A stretch of 64,000 nt of DNA from Sphingobacterium detergens (lineage in GTDB: Bacteria; Bacteroidota; Bacteroidia; Sphingobacteriales; Sphingobacteriaceae): contig NZ_RAPY01000002.1 in assembly GCF_003610355.1 (NCBI RefSeq), positions 124,001-188,000 of the forward strand. Reading direction: 5' to 3'. Under the pieces are notes generated by a model. The model ran no database searches and was not told the DNA's origin. It saw only the letters and a list, made by a program, of their open reading frames with translations. How positions within the stretch are numbered: the stretch's first letter is position 1; every line of letters starts with the position of its first letter. The translations under genes and the position numbers were made by a program. Below are positions 54,071 to 63,221 of this stretch, in pieces.

Positions 54071-57049
54071 TTACAGTTTGAACGACACGTACCATACAGG
54101 TTGCATGGAAAAGCCTGCCTGAGGCCAGGCGATGTCAAAACGTATTGAATAACCGGCAAGTAAGGTGCGCGCGCTGCAACCAAATGATTGTAGGTGCGAA
54201 GGTGAGAATGGCAAATAATCCCGTGTCCTCGAAGTTGCCGCTATATCGGTAAACAGACCCAATTGCAGGTTGTTCAGTGCAGATATGGGTGTCCGTAAGG
54301 GGATCAGCCTGTTGAACAAGGGGATGTACAGGTCGATATTCAATAAGGCATAGCTGCTGCCATACAAGCTGTTCTGTTTGTACCCGCGGAACGGTGTAAC
54401 CAGCGACTGGAAAGCATAAGGGGCATTCTGGCTGAACCGCACGGAAGTATCCACACGCGGAACAATATTATTATCGAGCCCACCAAAGTTATAAAGGATC
54501 TTACTCTGTCCGCCGCTATGACCGGCATTAGCCTGTACAACCAGGTTGATGTCGCGGTACAAGGGTTGATGATAACTGAACTTAAAAATGGAACCATATA
54601 ATACCGTTGCCTTTTTACCGGTCGAAACCATGCCATCAACCATAAGCTTGGCCTCCCAGCCCCGATATAAAAAGGGAATGGTGGGATGTAGCTTATTCAC
54701 CGACAACGACAGGTTATTAATATTCCACCAGGTTTGTAAAGCCTCGTAGTTAAGGCTGTAACGGTCGGAAGCCAGGAACACGGTACGGTCGCGGCGTGCA
54801 GCGGCTGTAAAGTCCAGCGACCAGTCATAGCGTATCGGGTAATGCAGACCCAGTTCATAATAATGGGTCCTTACCTTAGCCTGCTGCGGATAAGGCCTGC
54901 CCAGTTCATCTTTCCAGTCGCGTTGTGCATCGGGTTGCAAGCTCTCTACTTTACGAAAGAACAAGATGTGCCAGTCCAGCTTCTTCGCCGTATTTTCATA
55001 ACGGAAGAAAAAATCACTGCCTTCCGATCCGGCAGGCATACGGTAGCCGATATTGAAATGATGGTTATCGAAAAGATCGCTGAAGCCCCCGCTAACCATG
55101 GCACTCACATCCGGGAACTTAAAAGTGCCGAGGTAATTCTGATAGGGTTGCAGGCGGTTGATATAATAGTCGTTATTGATGCGCGCAGAGAAATAAGCAC
55201 TGTACAGTTGCAGGATATAAGGCCTTACTTTTTTGGAGGTATAGGCCAGGGCAAAGGCTGTACTGTCCTTTTGTTTTTTAGCCTGCTCCTTACTGTTGTT
55301 TCCTTTTAATATAGCACTCAATACAGACCCTTCATCCTCCTGTTTCCATTTTTGTTCGAGTGCCGCGAGACTGTCTCTACCTCTTTTATCTTTCAGGTAA
55401 TCTTTTAACCAGGGACTGGGTAAGCTGCTGCTTACACTACCGACATGCTGCTGTAAGCGCAGGGTGTCATAACGGGCGGTTCCATCAACCGTCTGCTGCA
55501 CCCGCAATTCATTATGGGTAAGCCCCTCTGGATTATGCCAGCTGATATAAGCCGAGTCTTTACGAAAAAGCAGATCGGGTATTTTTGCCGTATAGTTCCC
55601 GGCATCGCCGGCCGCCTTTGTATAAATACCATAGGCTTTAGTCAGGCTATCTTTATGATATAAACTGTCTGCCGGGTACCCGGAGCGATAGATCAATAAG
55701 GACTTGCTATCGTCCGTTGCGAGCTCGGTATTATCGTCCTGGTCGTCGGTAAGTGGTGTGAAACGTAATTTACCGGCATGGTAGAGCACAATATCGCTTT
55801 TCGCCCTTCGGTATGCCGCCAGCAGCCAACGGTCCCTGCTCCAGGTCAGCAAGGTATTCACCCCATCAACGCCGTACAACTTGCGCCGGTCGGCATACAA
55901 GCCGCCGGGGTTATAGCGTTTTACCTGGACCAGTCCTTGTTCGGGCTGCACCGTATACCATTTCTTATCTTCCTCCGACCAGTGCAATAGCGGGTACGGA
56001 TCAGCATCATGACCGGAAATCCAGGGGGGCAAAGCGTAAACAGCAGTTGCTTTGCCTGCTTTGATCTGCAGGCTTAAGCGATCGGCAGTGGTGATGTAAA
56101 GTTTCCGTTTGTGATCCCGTTCCATAATATAGGCCACCTGCTTATGATCAGCACTGTACTCGAGGCGGAGCAGGGGACTACCGGGATAGAATCCCTTAAC
56201 CTTATATTCCAGGCTATCGGTTATCTTAGTTGCGGCGCCAACCGGCATACGGCTTTGAAAGAAAGCGAAACACTGTGCCGTAAGGGTATCCAGCGGGCGC
56301 TTGGCAACGAGCCGTACAGCGCGGCTCAGCGATTTGCCGCTCCGCATCTGGAACAGGAGCTGCATTGCCGCATCGGGACGGTATTTTTGCGCCAGGAAAT
56401 AACAGAAAGCCTGCCCGGCCAGCCGGGGTTCCGCAGCGGCGAGTGAAGACCAACCCTGTGTTTGTTCCGGCAACATACGCAGCAGCGCATCTTCATCCCT
56501 GATCTGCCAGTCATGGGCAAACCAGGCTATGGCGCCTTCCTTAAACCATGCCGGCATCATTTGTTTTTTGGACAAAGCCTGTTCTTCGAGGTCATTTTTA
56601 AATTGTTCTTCCCAGACCATCCTTACCCAGGCTTCTGCAAGCTGTTCGCGAAAACGCTCGTAAGAACCGGCAAAAGCAACCATCATCCTGCTGCCTTTTA
56701 AATAGATCGTAGGGAAAGCCTGTATTCCGTTCTCGTACAAACCGATATTACTTTCATATAACTGGTCGACCGAAGGATACAAGATAATATTGGCTTCTTC
56801 TTTTACACTGTTACCCATATTCTTCTTTACCGCAGCCGCTATACCGGGCAACTGCACAGAAGTAAAACTGGCAAGGCTATCACACCCGGCAGGAAAACAA
56901 ATACGGTAGCCACTTAGGGAAAGTACTTTCCATTTATACTGATGATACTGGAAGCGGTTATACTGCTCTATGGTCTGACTATATGCTTTTATAAAACAAA
57001 AGAAAGCCAGAACCAATAAAAGAAACATTATTCGAACAACAACTCGCAA
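54071..57049 (-). CDS. Exported peptidase-MA-like/propeller/beta-barrel protein
   Basis: This is a 992-aa exported protein with signal peptide VRIMFLLLVLAFFCFIKAYSQ. About 30-290 resembles a peptidase MA-like domain (MPAWFKEGAIAWFAHDW; a KEG motif instead of HExxH). About 300-560 contains TolB/WD40-like repeats (YSADHKQVAYIMERD). The C-terminal ~350 residues look like an outer-membrane beta barrel with aromatic-rich strands ending VWYVSFKL. The function is unknown, possibly surface proteolysis or binding. Its DNA is visibly GC-richer than both sides. It is 24 nt downstream of the 290-aa gene, forming an operon. Confidence 0.75.
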   Translation of the reverse strand: MRVVVRIMFLLLVLAFFCFIKAYSQTIEQYNRFQYHQYKWKVLSLSGYRICFPAGCDSLASFTSVQLPGIAAAVKKNMGNSVKEEANIILYPSVDQLYESNIGLYENGIQAFPTIYLKGSRMMVAFAGSYERFREQLAEAWVRMVWEEQFKNDLEEQALSKKQMMPAWFKEGAIAWFAHDWQIRDEDALLRMLPEQTQGWSSLAAAEPRLAGQAFCYFLAQKYRPDAAMQLLFQMRSGKSLSRAVRLVAKRPLDTLTAQCFAFFQSRMPVGAATKITDSLEYKVKGFYPGSPLLRLEYSADHKQVAYIMERDHKRKLYITTADRLSLQIKAGKATAVYALPPWISGHDADPYPLLHWSEEDKKWYTVQPEQGLVQVKRYNPGGLYADRRKLYGVDGVNTLLTWSRDRWLLAAYRRAKSDIVLYHAGKLRFTPLTDDQDDNTELATDDSKSLLIYRSGYPADSLYHKDSLTKAYGIYTKAAGDAGNYTAKIPDLLFRKDSAYISWHNPEGLTHNELRVQQTVDGTARYDTLRLQQHVGSVSSSLPSPWLKDYLKDKRGRDSLAALEQKWKQEDEGSVLSAILKGNNSKEQAKKQKDSTAFALAYTSKKVRPYILQLYSAYFSARINNDYYINRLQPYQNYLGTFKFPDVSAMVSGGFSDLFDNHHFNIGYRMPAGSEGSDFFFRYENTAKKLDWHILFFRKVESLQPDAQRDWKDELGRPYPQQAKVRTHYYELGLHYPIRYDWSLDFTAAARRDRTVFLASDRYSLNYEALQTWWNINNLSLSVNKLHPTIPFLYRGWEAKLMVDGMVSTGKKATVLYGSIFKFSYHQPLYRDINLVVQANAGHSGGQSKILYNFGGLDNNIVPRVDTSVRFSQNAPYAFQSLVTPFRGYKQNSLYGSSYALLNIDLYIPLFNRLIPLRTPISALNNLQLGLFTDIAATSRTRDYLPFSPSHLQSFGCSARTLLAGYSIRFDIAWPQAGFSMQPVWYVSFKL

Positions 57050-57073
57050 AATGAAAATTTTAAAAATTATGTA

Positions 57074-57946
57074 TTATTTCCATCTTTTACCGAAAGCTAA
57101 TCCAACGAAGAAAGATGCTTGATAGGGGTAGGCACGGCGTTCAGCCATCAATTCAATTTTTGAACTGTAATAAGCGACATTGCCACCAATGGTAATTGTT
57201 TTTACAAATGACTTTGGTCGTTCTGGTTCAATTGCAATAGCGATTTCTGCAAAGAGGCCTGGGATGAAGCGTGTTTCGCCCAAACCTTTACTCCATTTTT
57301 CACTACCCAGTATATAACCTGAGTTGAGAAAATGTTCTGCATTGATTGAGGAAAATCGTTCGACCAACATATAGGCTGTTTCTTCTGGGATATAATCTAA
57401 GTACAGTAATTTGAGGTAATAGGGCTTTAGCAATGCCAATGCCGGTCCAGCAGCATAGCGAAGGCTTAAGGATAAATTACCATCCAATAATGCAGGAAAC
57501 AACATCTCCTGCTGCCCATAGCCTAATTGCAGTGTATAAGCACTATTGATCTTGCCCAGGCTGTATGGTGTATTTTTAGTTAGGTAACTATATGTGGTAC
57601 TAGTCCGCTGCTGCTTTATTTCTTTTTCATGTACGAGGCCGGAAAAATGTAATTGCCAGATTGTTTTTTTTCCTGCGGAGGTTTGCTTGAGGTAATAAAT
57701 GCCACCGCTCCATCCATTAGTATTAAGGCGCAGACCTAGAGACATTGAATGATTAAAATCCTTTTCAAGGCCCCACTCCTGGATATGCTTTCTCCATTGT
57801 TGTACCTGGCTAGCATTATTCGTTCCTTTCTCTTTTAGATTAGTCATCTTTTCATTACCACCTTCCCAGATAGATTGTTGAGCATTAAGGACACAGCAAT
57901 TAAAGCCCAAAAACTGAGCGCAAAGAGCCAGAAAAAAGAATCTCAT
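57074..57946 (-). CDS. Exported outer-membrane barrel-like protein
   Basis: This is a 290-aa protein with signal peptide (MRFFFLALCAQFLGFNCCVLNAQ), a charged linker of about 45 aa, then alternating hydrophobic/polar strands typical of a small beta barrel (MSLGLRLNTNGWSGGIYYL, SLSLRYAAGPALALL). The C-terminus is KRWK. It is unrecognised beyond that. It is the first gene of the two-gene unit with the 992-aa protein. Confidence 0.7.
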   Translation of the reverse strand: MRFFFLALCAQFLGFNCCVLNAQQSIWEGGNEKMTNLKEKGTNNASQVQQWRKHIQEWGLEKDFNHSMSLGLRLNTNGWSGGIYYLKQTSAGKKTIWQLHFSGLVHEKEIKQQRTSTTYSYLTKNTPYSLGKINSAYTLQLGYGQQEMLFPALLDGNLSLSLRYAAGPALALLKPYYLKLLYLDYIPEETAYMLVERFSSINAEHFLNSGYILGSEKWSKGLGETRFIPGLFAEIAIAIEPERPKSFVKTITIGGNVAYYSSKIELMAERRAYPYQASFFVGLAFGKRWK

Positions 57947-57992
57947 AGATTACTTTTTTGTATGGAGTAATTGTAATTTTTAAATGGGATTG

Positions 57993-58325
57993 TTACTTCT
58001 GGATAAATCTTCTGATTTTGCGTGTCAAATTTTCCAGGAAACCGACTCTTCTATATGAGCTGTGTTCGCCGTTAGTAATTATTTCAAGATTTTTGTCAGT
58101 CAGATAAAAGCTGGATTCTTCCGGTCTTGGGTGGGAGGGCTGATCAGTTACAAGTACATCTCCTTGTATTTTATAAGTCAAAAAGATTATGCTATCCTTT
58201 TCACGCGAAGAATAAGTCAGGATGAGTTCTCCGTTTGGTTTGAATTCCATAAACACTCTTTCTTTAGATGCTGCCACTGTATCGTTTTCAATTAATATCC
58301 AGAGACCAATAATTGATTTTTTCAT
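57993..58325 (-). CDS. Lipocalin-like small protein, candidate immunity accessory
   Basis: This is a 110-aa protein with a lipocalin-like start (GLWILIENDTVAASKERVFMEFKPNGEL) and a basic C-terminus. It overlaps the DUF4304 gene by 4 nt (58322-58325), so the two are translationally coupled downstream of the RHS toxin. The function is unknown; an immunity or chaperone role is inferred only from position. Confidence 0.65.
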   Translation of the reverse strand: MKKSIIGLWILIENDTVAASKERVFMEFKPNGELILTYSSREKDSIIFLTYKIQGDVLVTDQPSHPRPEESSFYLTDKNLEIITNGEHSSYRRVGFLENLTRKIRRFIQK

Positions 58326-58918
58326 AAGAGCTTAAATTCTTTTAAATGATCAGCCACAACACTTTCAATGGAAGTTCCTTTTACTTCTGCTAACATTGCT
58401 TTGGTCGTTTCCCGTAACCTGGTATCACCATCTATGATCATAAGAGAAGTGACATATACGACTCTCATATATTCATTTGTTCCTCTCAGCTTGCCGTTTA
58501 AAAACAGTTCCTTAAGCTTCTCGTCCGAACAATTGTTAATTAACGTTGGAACTACCCTTCCTTTCAAATCAGCACAAACATCATCTGCGACTTCTTTTAA
58601 CTGTTTGGGGTTGGAAATTGTCCACCACTTATCCTGTCCCTCATTAAAAAATGCACCGATTCGATGTTGCCAATGGCAATCTATTGTTGTTGGCTTTGAC
58701 AAAGATTCACCCCTCACTTTTAAATTCAGCATGTCAGAGTAAATTCCGCAGTTGACAGTAAAAACGACTTCGTCTTTTGAACTGGAGTTGCTCTTCTGGA
58801 AATTTAAAATAACCTGATTTTTGCCATATTTAAAAACGAATGAGGTGCCGGACTTTGTGAAACCCGAATTCTTTAAGTCAATTTTTATGAGGGACAGGAG
58901 TTCAGTGAACAGATTCAT
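58322..58918 (-). CDS. DUF4304-like protein, candidate toxin immunity
   Basis: This is a 198-aa soluble protein. Residues 1-115 resemble the DUF4304 family (LIKIDLKNSGFTKSGTSFVFKYGKNQVILNFQKS; HWQHRIGAFF; DKWWTI), followed by a helical C-terminus. DUF4304 proteins are frequent immunity candidates of polymorphic toxins. It begins 2 nt after the RHS stop, which makes it the prime immunity candidate. Confidence 0.75.
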   Translation of the reverse strand: MNLFTELLSLIKIDLKNSGFTKSGTSFVFKYGKNQVILNFQKSNSSSKDEVVFTVNCGIYSDMLNLKVRGESLSKPTTIDCHWQHRIGAFFNEGQDKWWTISNPKQLKEVADDVCADLKGRVVPTLINNCSDEKLKELFLNGKLRGTNEYMRVVYVTSLMIIDGDTRLRETTKAMLAEVKGTSIESVVADHLKEFKLL

Positions 58919-58920
58919 TA

Positions 58921-61900
58921 TTATTTAGTTACAGCTTTTGAGGTTCTTGATGCTCCCCGTACTACGTCTACTCGGTAGCCTTCGACTTTCAGGAGATAAT
59001 AGTCTTTAAATCTTTGCAGCACAGTATACGGAGATTTTCCGAGTTTTGTTTCAATGCCGCCTACATTTTTGCCTTTATACCAGACGTCAATATCAATAAA
59101 CCTGGCTCCTAATTTAGTTTTCTTATACACTTCAGTATAAACAACTCTGCCTTCGGCTCTTAATCCTGCAGCCATCTCATCTCGGAAAGCATTACCCGCT
59201 GCACGATTTCTTTGCGGAAGCGCCTTTTCAACTGCGGATGCTCGGGATAAGGTAAGTTGCGGCGCCTGAGCCAAAGTTGCAGGGGTTAGCATATCGAAAA
59301 ACGCTTCGGCTCTTGTGAGCTGACTCATCGGTTCTGTGATAGGTTTACCATCGTTGGTTCGCATATAATTTCCCTGCTCATTCATCACCACGCCACCTGT
59401 GTAAAGTGCGGTTTCAAGGTCTTTCTGATTGTCAAGTGCGGCTTCTCTTTTGTCATCAATACTTGCGACTCTCGATCCTTTGGTTTGGAAAATTACTGAG
59501 CTTTCGTTTGAATTGTTTTCTTGCACAGAATACGTAACTCCCCATTCACCAGTTTTCTCATTCTTGGCTATTTCACTACCACCCCACTTGATCTTTCTCC
59601 ACCAAGCACCAAATCTTGAGTAAAGTCCATCAGGATCAGTATTATTTGATGGGCTGTTATCCATTGAAGCATAGGGGGACTGATAATTATTAAGGTCAGC
59701 GAAAGGATCAATTTGGTTAAATCTGCCAATCTGAGGGTCGAGACCCCTGTTCGTTGTTTGTAACATTTCAAGTCCAAAACTCTTTTCGAGTTCTATACTT
59801 TGATACTTTTTTGGTTGAAAGACATTGATCGAAGATAACGTAACTGGGATTGATAAACCATATGGATAATAATGGTCTTCCTCTAAAACAATACCCTGGT
59901 AATGTTCTATATGAACATCATCGAACCATACTTCCTTTCCTATGCTTAAATTATCAATGAAAATTATCAAGGTGGTCCCTGTTCCTGGGCCGGCAATAGT
60001 ACAATTACAGATATTTGTATTGTCAATTGCCTGCCATCCCCCTGTATTTTGCTGGGGTACTTGGATTGAACCGCTAATGTCGGGAACCAGTTGCATTTTA
60101 TCGTCAAAGAACAGGTAGTTTAAGTGTGCTTTGGGCGCATTGGGATCATCGTTTACAATCTGAAATTCCGCAAGTTGCTCCGCCAGTGCAGGATTTCCAA
60201 GTGTCTGCTGTATAGTACGGACATTTTCTGGTAATTCTGATAATGGAACTCCTGCATAGGTGTTACCGCCTAGCAAAGTTGTCATTAGAGACTCAATCAG
60301 ATCTGAACCAGGAACACTTTCTCCCTCTTTATATTCACCCTCATAAAAGGTGTTCGCGGCAATAGTAAATTTATCGCCTGGCATTACTTTAAGCATGATG
60401 GCTGTACCGACACGCTTTTCGGGGTCGGAAGCATCCAATCTCGCGGCCATTCCGTCATCAGGATCGGTACTGCCCGGTTTCGTACTTCTAACATTTGGAA
60501 TGTTATCAAAAACCAGCTGTTCGACATTTGCCATTGAAATTTCGTGGCGAGCAAGATAGCTTGCATTTATAGGCTCTGCAGTGACAGTTGTCCGAACATT
60601 TTCAAGATGGTCTTTGATAAAAAAATCATAAATGAATTTTGTGTTGTAGTTGCTCATTGCATTTGCAATGGGCCTAGTACGCCCTTCTTCATTCATGAAA
60701 TATTGAAGTGTATCGTTTTTGTATGTAAATCCAGCTATTTCATTATAAATTATCGAATTGCCATTTTCAGTTATTTTTTTCTGCAATAATTTGCCAAAAC
60801 CATCATAGATATAGTTAATGCTCCCTTTTCCAGTTACCTCGATATAATCAGGCTTGTTGAGACTTGTGTAAGTAATGTTTGCGATCTTTTTGTTTTCATC
60901 AACAATAAGGTTTCCGTTTAGATCAAATTTGTATTCCTCGGAAAGCGAGCTGCCGTTTTTGAAATCCGGTAAGTTTGGATATGTCTGTGCTGCATCTTCA
61001 ATAGAAAGAAGCTGATTTGAATTAGTGCTGTAATTATAATTTAAAACATCCATGTCAACGTTACTTGCTCCTACATAATCGTAGGCACGTTGGTTCATGG
61101 TTCTTATGTTGCCATTTAGGTCATAGGTTAAGTTTGAAACAGTATAGTCAGTTGAATTATTGTACCAATTGTCTGCTTCGAACTGTCGGTATTCTGCATG
61201 CTGTAATCTGTTTAACTTATCATAACTATAACCATAAGCTTTTTTAAGCCCATCTGATCCATTCCAGACAATCCCTGCTATGTTCCCGTTGTATAGCTTG
61301 CTAACAAAACCTGAGTCATAACTGATCAACTCCTCAAATAATGGCGTTGCAGGAAGGTTCGTTCGATTTTCCGCATTGATATGTGTAAGCAGGCCTCTAA
61401 TGTTATACTCGTTTAGCTCCGCGCCGATGGGTAATGATTTAACTGTTTGCCTGCCCATATGATCATAATCATATTCCGCAATTACATAGTCAGGGCCCGT
61501 ATTAATTTTCTGAGTTATTTTTGAGACATGATAGTTTCCTCCACCCAAACCTAAGTTTCTGTCGTATGTTTTGATCAGTTTGATATTCGTCAAGGGAGCA
61601 TCCGTTGCATTGGGTACGGGTTTTGCGTAAGGATTAGAATGACTGGTAATTACTTTATAAACTGGTCCCTGAAAATAATAAACATAGGAATTGATGTCAT
61701 AACTGCCTTTTATATTTTGGGATTGAGATTGAATGATTCTGCCTTTTTCATCATAGTAATAGCTTGTAAATAACCAGTCATCAGAACCTGCATTCTCTGG
61801 ATCTAAAATTCTTGACTTTGTTCCTGTTACTTTATCCCGTGTAGCCATAGATAATACAGGCTGATCCAGGTAAGGTTCGGTTGGCATCGCATTTGTAAAC

Positions 61901-63210
61901 TGGCCATTGTCAAATCCCATTATACCCAACTGCTCATAATCATCGTAATAGATTGTTGTCAGTATTTTACAGTTTACCAAGCTGGTTGGATAGACATGAT
62001 AATTTTTATAATTGTTCAGGTGATGAAGAATTTCGCTCGAAGGGTAACCCTGATAGGAATCATCTAGATAAGTCTGCATCTGGGCACGGTTTTCTGATGC
62101 CGTTATTTCTCCAGACACTGTTGGTCTACCAAGAGCGTCAAAAAGCTGAAAAGCCCACTGACCTTGATCTCGCTGTAGGGCATCTTGGGTTAAACATTGA
62201 CGATTTTTTAAGTCGTAAACGAAATACTCAACTCCTTTTCCTGGCAGCTTCCTCTCAATAAGGCGATCTTTATTATCATAATAATATTTGTAACATAATT
62301 CAGGGACTGTTGCTGCATTCCAATTTGTTAGGATTTTATCCGTGGCCAATGGTGGTATTATTGCCCTAAGGTTTTTTAAGTCATCGTAAACAAAGTACGT
62401 ACATGCCATACCTATATGGGATGTCAGAGGCTGTCCATCTGTCACCACGGATTTTTTCAGAATTACTTTGTTATTTTTGTCCCGGTACTCTTTAGTTATT
62501 CCCCCATCTTCATCAGTCACTACAGTGTATTGTAATTCACCCGCTGGATAATACGTTGTGGAAACTGGTATGTCAGAATTTGATGAGCCAATTTCCCACT
62601 TCCTGACCTCGTTTTGTTGATTGGTACCATATTCGTAGTTTTTACCCCTGTTCGAGCCAACCCATGATCGGCCTGGCATCATCTCCTTTCTTTTTCTATT
62701 TAATGATGAACGGTCATAAACTGTTTTTTTGTAAGGTGGCTCGTTCGGGCCTGCCACGTCGTAAAAATCTGTGAAACGGGTGTTGACATTTAATTTTATC
62801 TTACCATCCGTTGAGCCATTTCCGAAAGGCCCAGTTGCAAAAGGCAAATACTCGTAAGTTTCTCTTCCAAAAGAGTCATATACGTGATGCTCAACAATAT
62901 CATATCCGTTATCATGAGCTTTTTTAGAAACGGTCTGAAGCGGACGACCCAAACCATCATAATAATTCGTTGTCTGTCGGTAATTAAAGTTAGTACTCGG
63001 CCATTGATCCACAGGAATATCAGGAACCAAAGTTCTGATGTAGTTAAATTTTGTAATCCCGGTGATATTGTTTAGATCAGGCGGCAAATATGCCGTGTTA
63101 CTCGGCGGACTTTCCTTGGGACGATTATCTTCAGGGAAAGCTGCAGGTTGCGCGGTTGAAGCAAGGTAACCGCCAATTACTAATATGAATGTAATTACGA
63201 AGTTTTTCAT
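58921..63210 (-). CDS. RHS/YD-repeat polymorphic toxin with nuclease-like C-terminus
   Basis: This is a 1429-aa protein with signal peptide (MKNFVITFILVIGGYLASTA), a DUF6443-type N-terminal domain (about 55-230), YD-repeat wheel segments (YDYDHMGRQTVKSLP, YDKLNRLQHAEY) and an RHS core end near 1155-1200 (GLDPQIGRFNQIDPFADL...NTDPDGL). The C-terminal toxin region (about 1290-1429) contains RFIDIDVWYKGKNVGGIETK with D1375, E1387 and K1389, a PD-(D/E)xK-nuclease-like arrangement, then a conserved-looking YTVLQRFKDYYL. It is probably a secreted DNase toxin. Candidate immunity genes follow directly. It lies 11 nt after the partial YD-repeat gene upstream. Confidence 0.9.
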   Translation of the reverse strand: MKNFVITFILVIGGYLASTAQPAAFPEDNRPKESPPSNTAYLPPDLNNITGITKFNYIRTLVPDIPVDQWPSTNFNYRQTTNYYDGLGRPLQTVSKKAHDNGYDIVEHHVYDSFGRETYEYLPFATGPFGNGSTDGKIKLNVNTRFTDFYDVAGPNEPPYKKTVYDRSSLNRKRKEMMPGRSWVGSNRGKNYEYGTNQQNEVRKWEIGSSNSDIPVSTTYYPAGELQYTVVTDEDGGITKEYRDKNNKVILKKSVVTDGQPLTSHIGMACTYFVYDDLKNLRAIIPPLATDKILTNWNAATVPELCYKYYYDNKDRLIERKLPGKGVEYFVYDLKNRQCLTQDALQRDQGQWAFQLFDALGRPTVSGEITASENRAQMQTYLDDSYQGYPSSEILHHLNNYKNYHVYPTSLVNCKILTTIYYDDYEQLGIMGFDNGQFTNAMPTEPYLDQPVLSMATRDKVTGTKSRILDPENAGSDDWLFTSYYYDEKGRIIQSQSQNIKGSYDINSYVYYFQGPVYKVITSHSNPYAKPVPNATDAPLTNIKLIKTYDRNLGLGGGNYHVSKITQKINTGPDYVIAEYDYDHMGRQTVKSLPIGAELNEYNIRGLLTHINAENRTNLPATPLFEELISYDSGFVSKLYNGNIAGIVWNGSDGLKKAYGYSYDKLNRLQHAEYRQFEADNWYNNSTDYTVSNLTYDLNGNIRTMNQRAYDYVGASNVDMDVLNYNYSTNSNQLLSIEDAAQTYPNLPDFKNGSSLSEEYKFDLNGNLIVDENKKIANITYTSLNKPDYIEVTGKGSINYIYDGFGKLLQKKITENGNSIIYNEIAGFTYKNDTLQYFMNEEGRTRPIANAMSNYNTKFIYDFFIKDHLENVRTTVTAEPINASYLARHEISMANVEQLVFDNIPNVRSTKPGSTDPDDGMAARLDASDPEKRVGTAIMLKVMPGDKFTIAANTFYEGEYKEGESVPGSDLIESLMTTLLGGNTYAGVPLSELPENVRTIQQTLGNPALAEQLAEFQIVNDDPNAPKAHLNYLFFDDKMQLVPDISGSIQVPQQNTGGWQAIDNTNICNCTIAGPGTGTTLIIFIDNLSIGKEVWFDDVHIEHYQGIVLEEDHYYPYGLSIPVTLSSINVFQPKKYQSIELEKSFGLEMLQTTNRGLDPQIGRFNQIDPFADLNNYQSPYASMDNSPSNNTDPDGLYSRFGAWWRKIKWGGSEIAKNEKTGEWGVTYSVQENNSNESSVIFQTKGSRVASIDDKREAALDNQKDLETALYTGGVVMNEQGNYMRTNDGKPITEPMSQLTRAEAFFDMLTPATLAQAPQLTLSRASAVEKALPQRNRAAGNAFRDEMAAGLRAEGRVVYTEVYKKTKLGARFIDIDVWYKGKNVGGIETKLGKSPYTVLQRFKDYYLLKVEGYRVDVVRGASRTSKAVTK

Positions 63211-63221
63211 GGTTAAATTAT

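Noticed and set aside
54842..56701. Several long plus-strand frames opposite the 992-aa gene
   Set aside because: They are antisense to a strong coding frame in GC-rich DNA, where stop codons are rare by composition; none has a domain.
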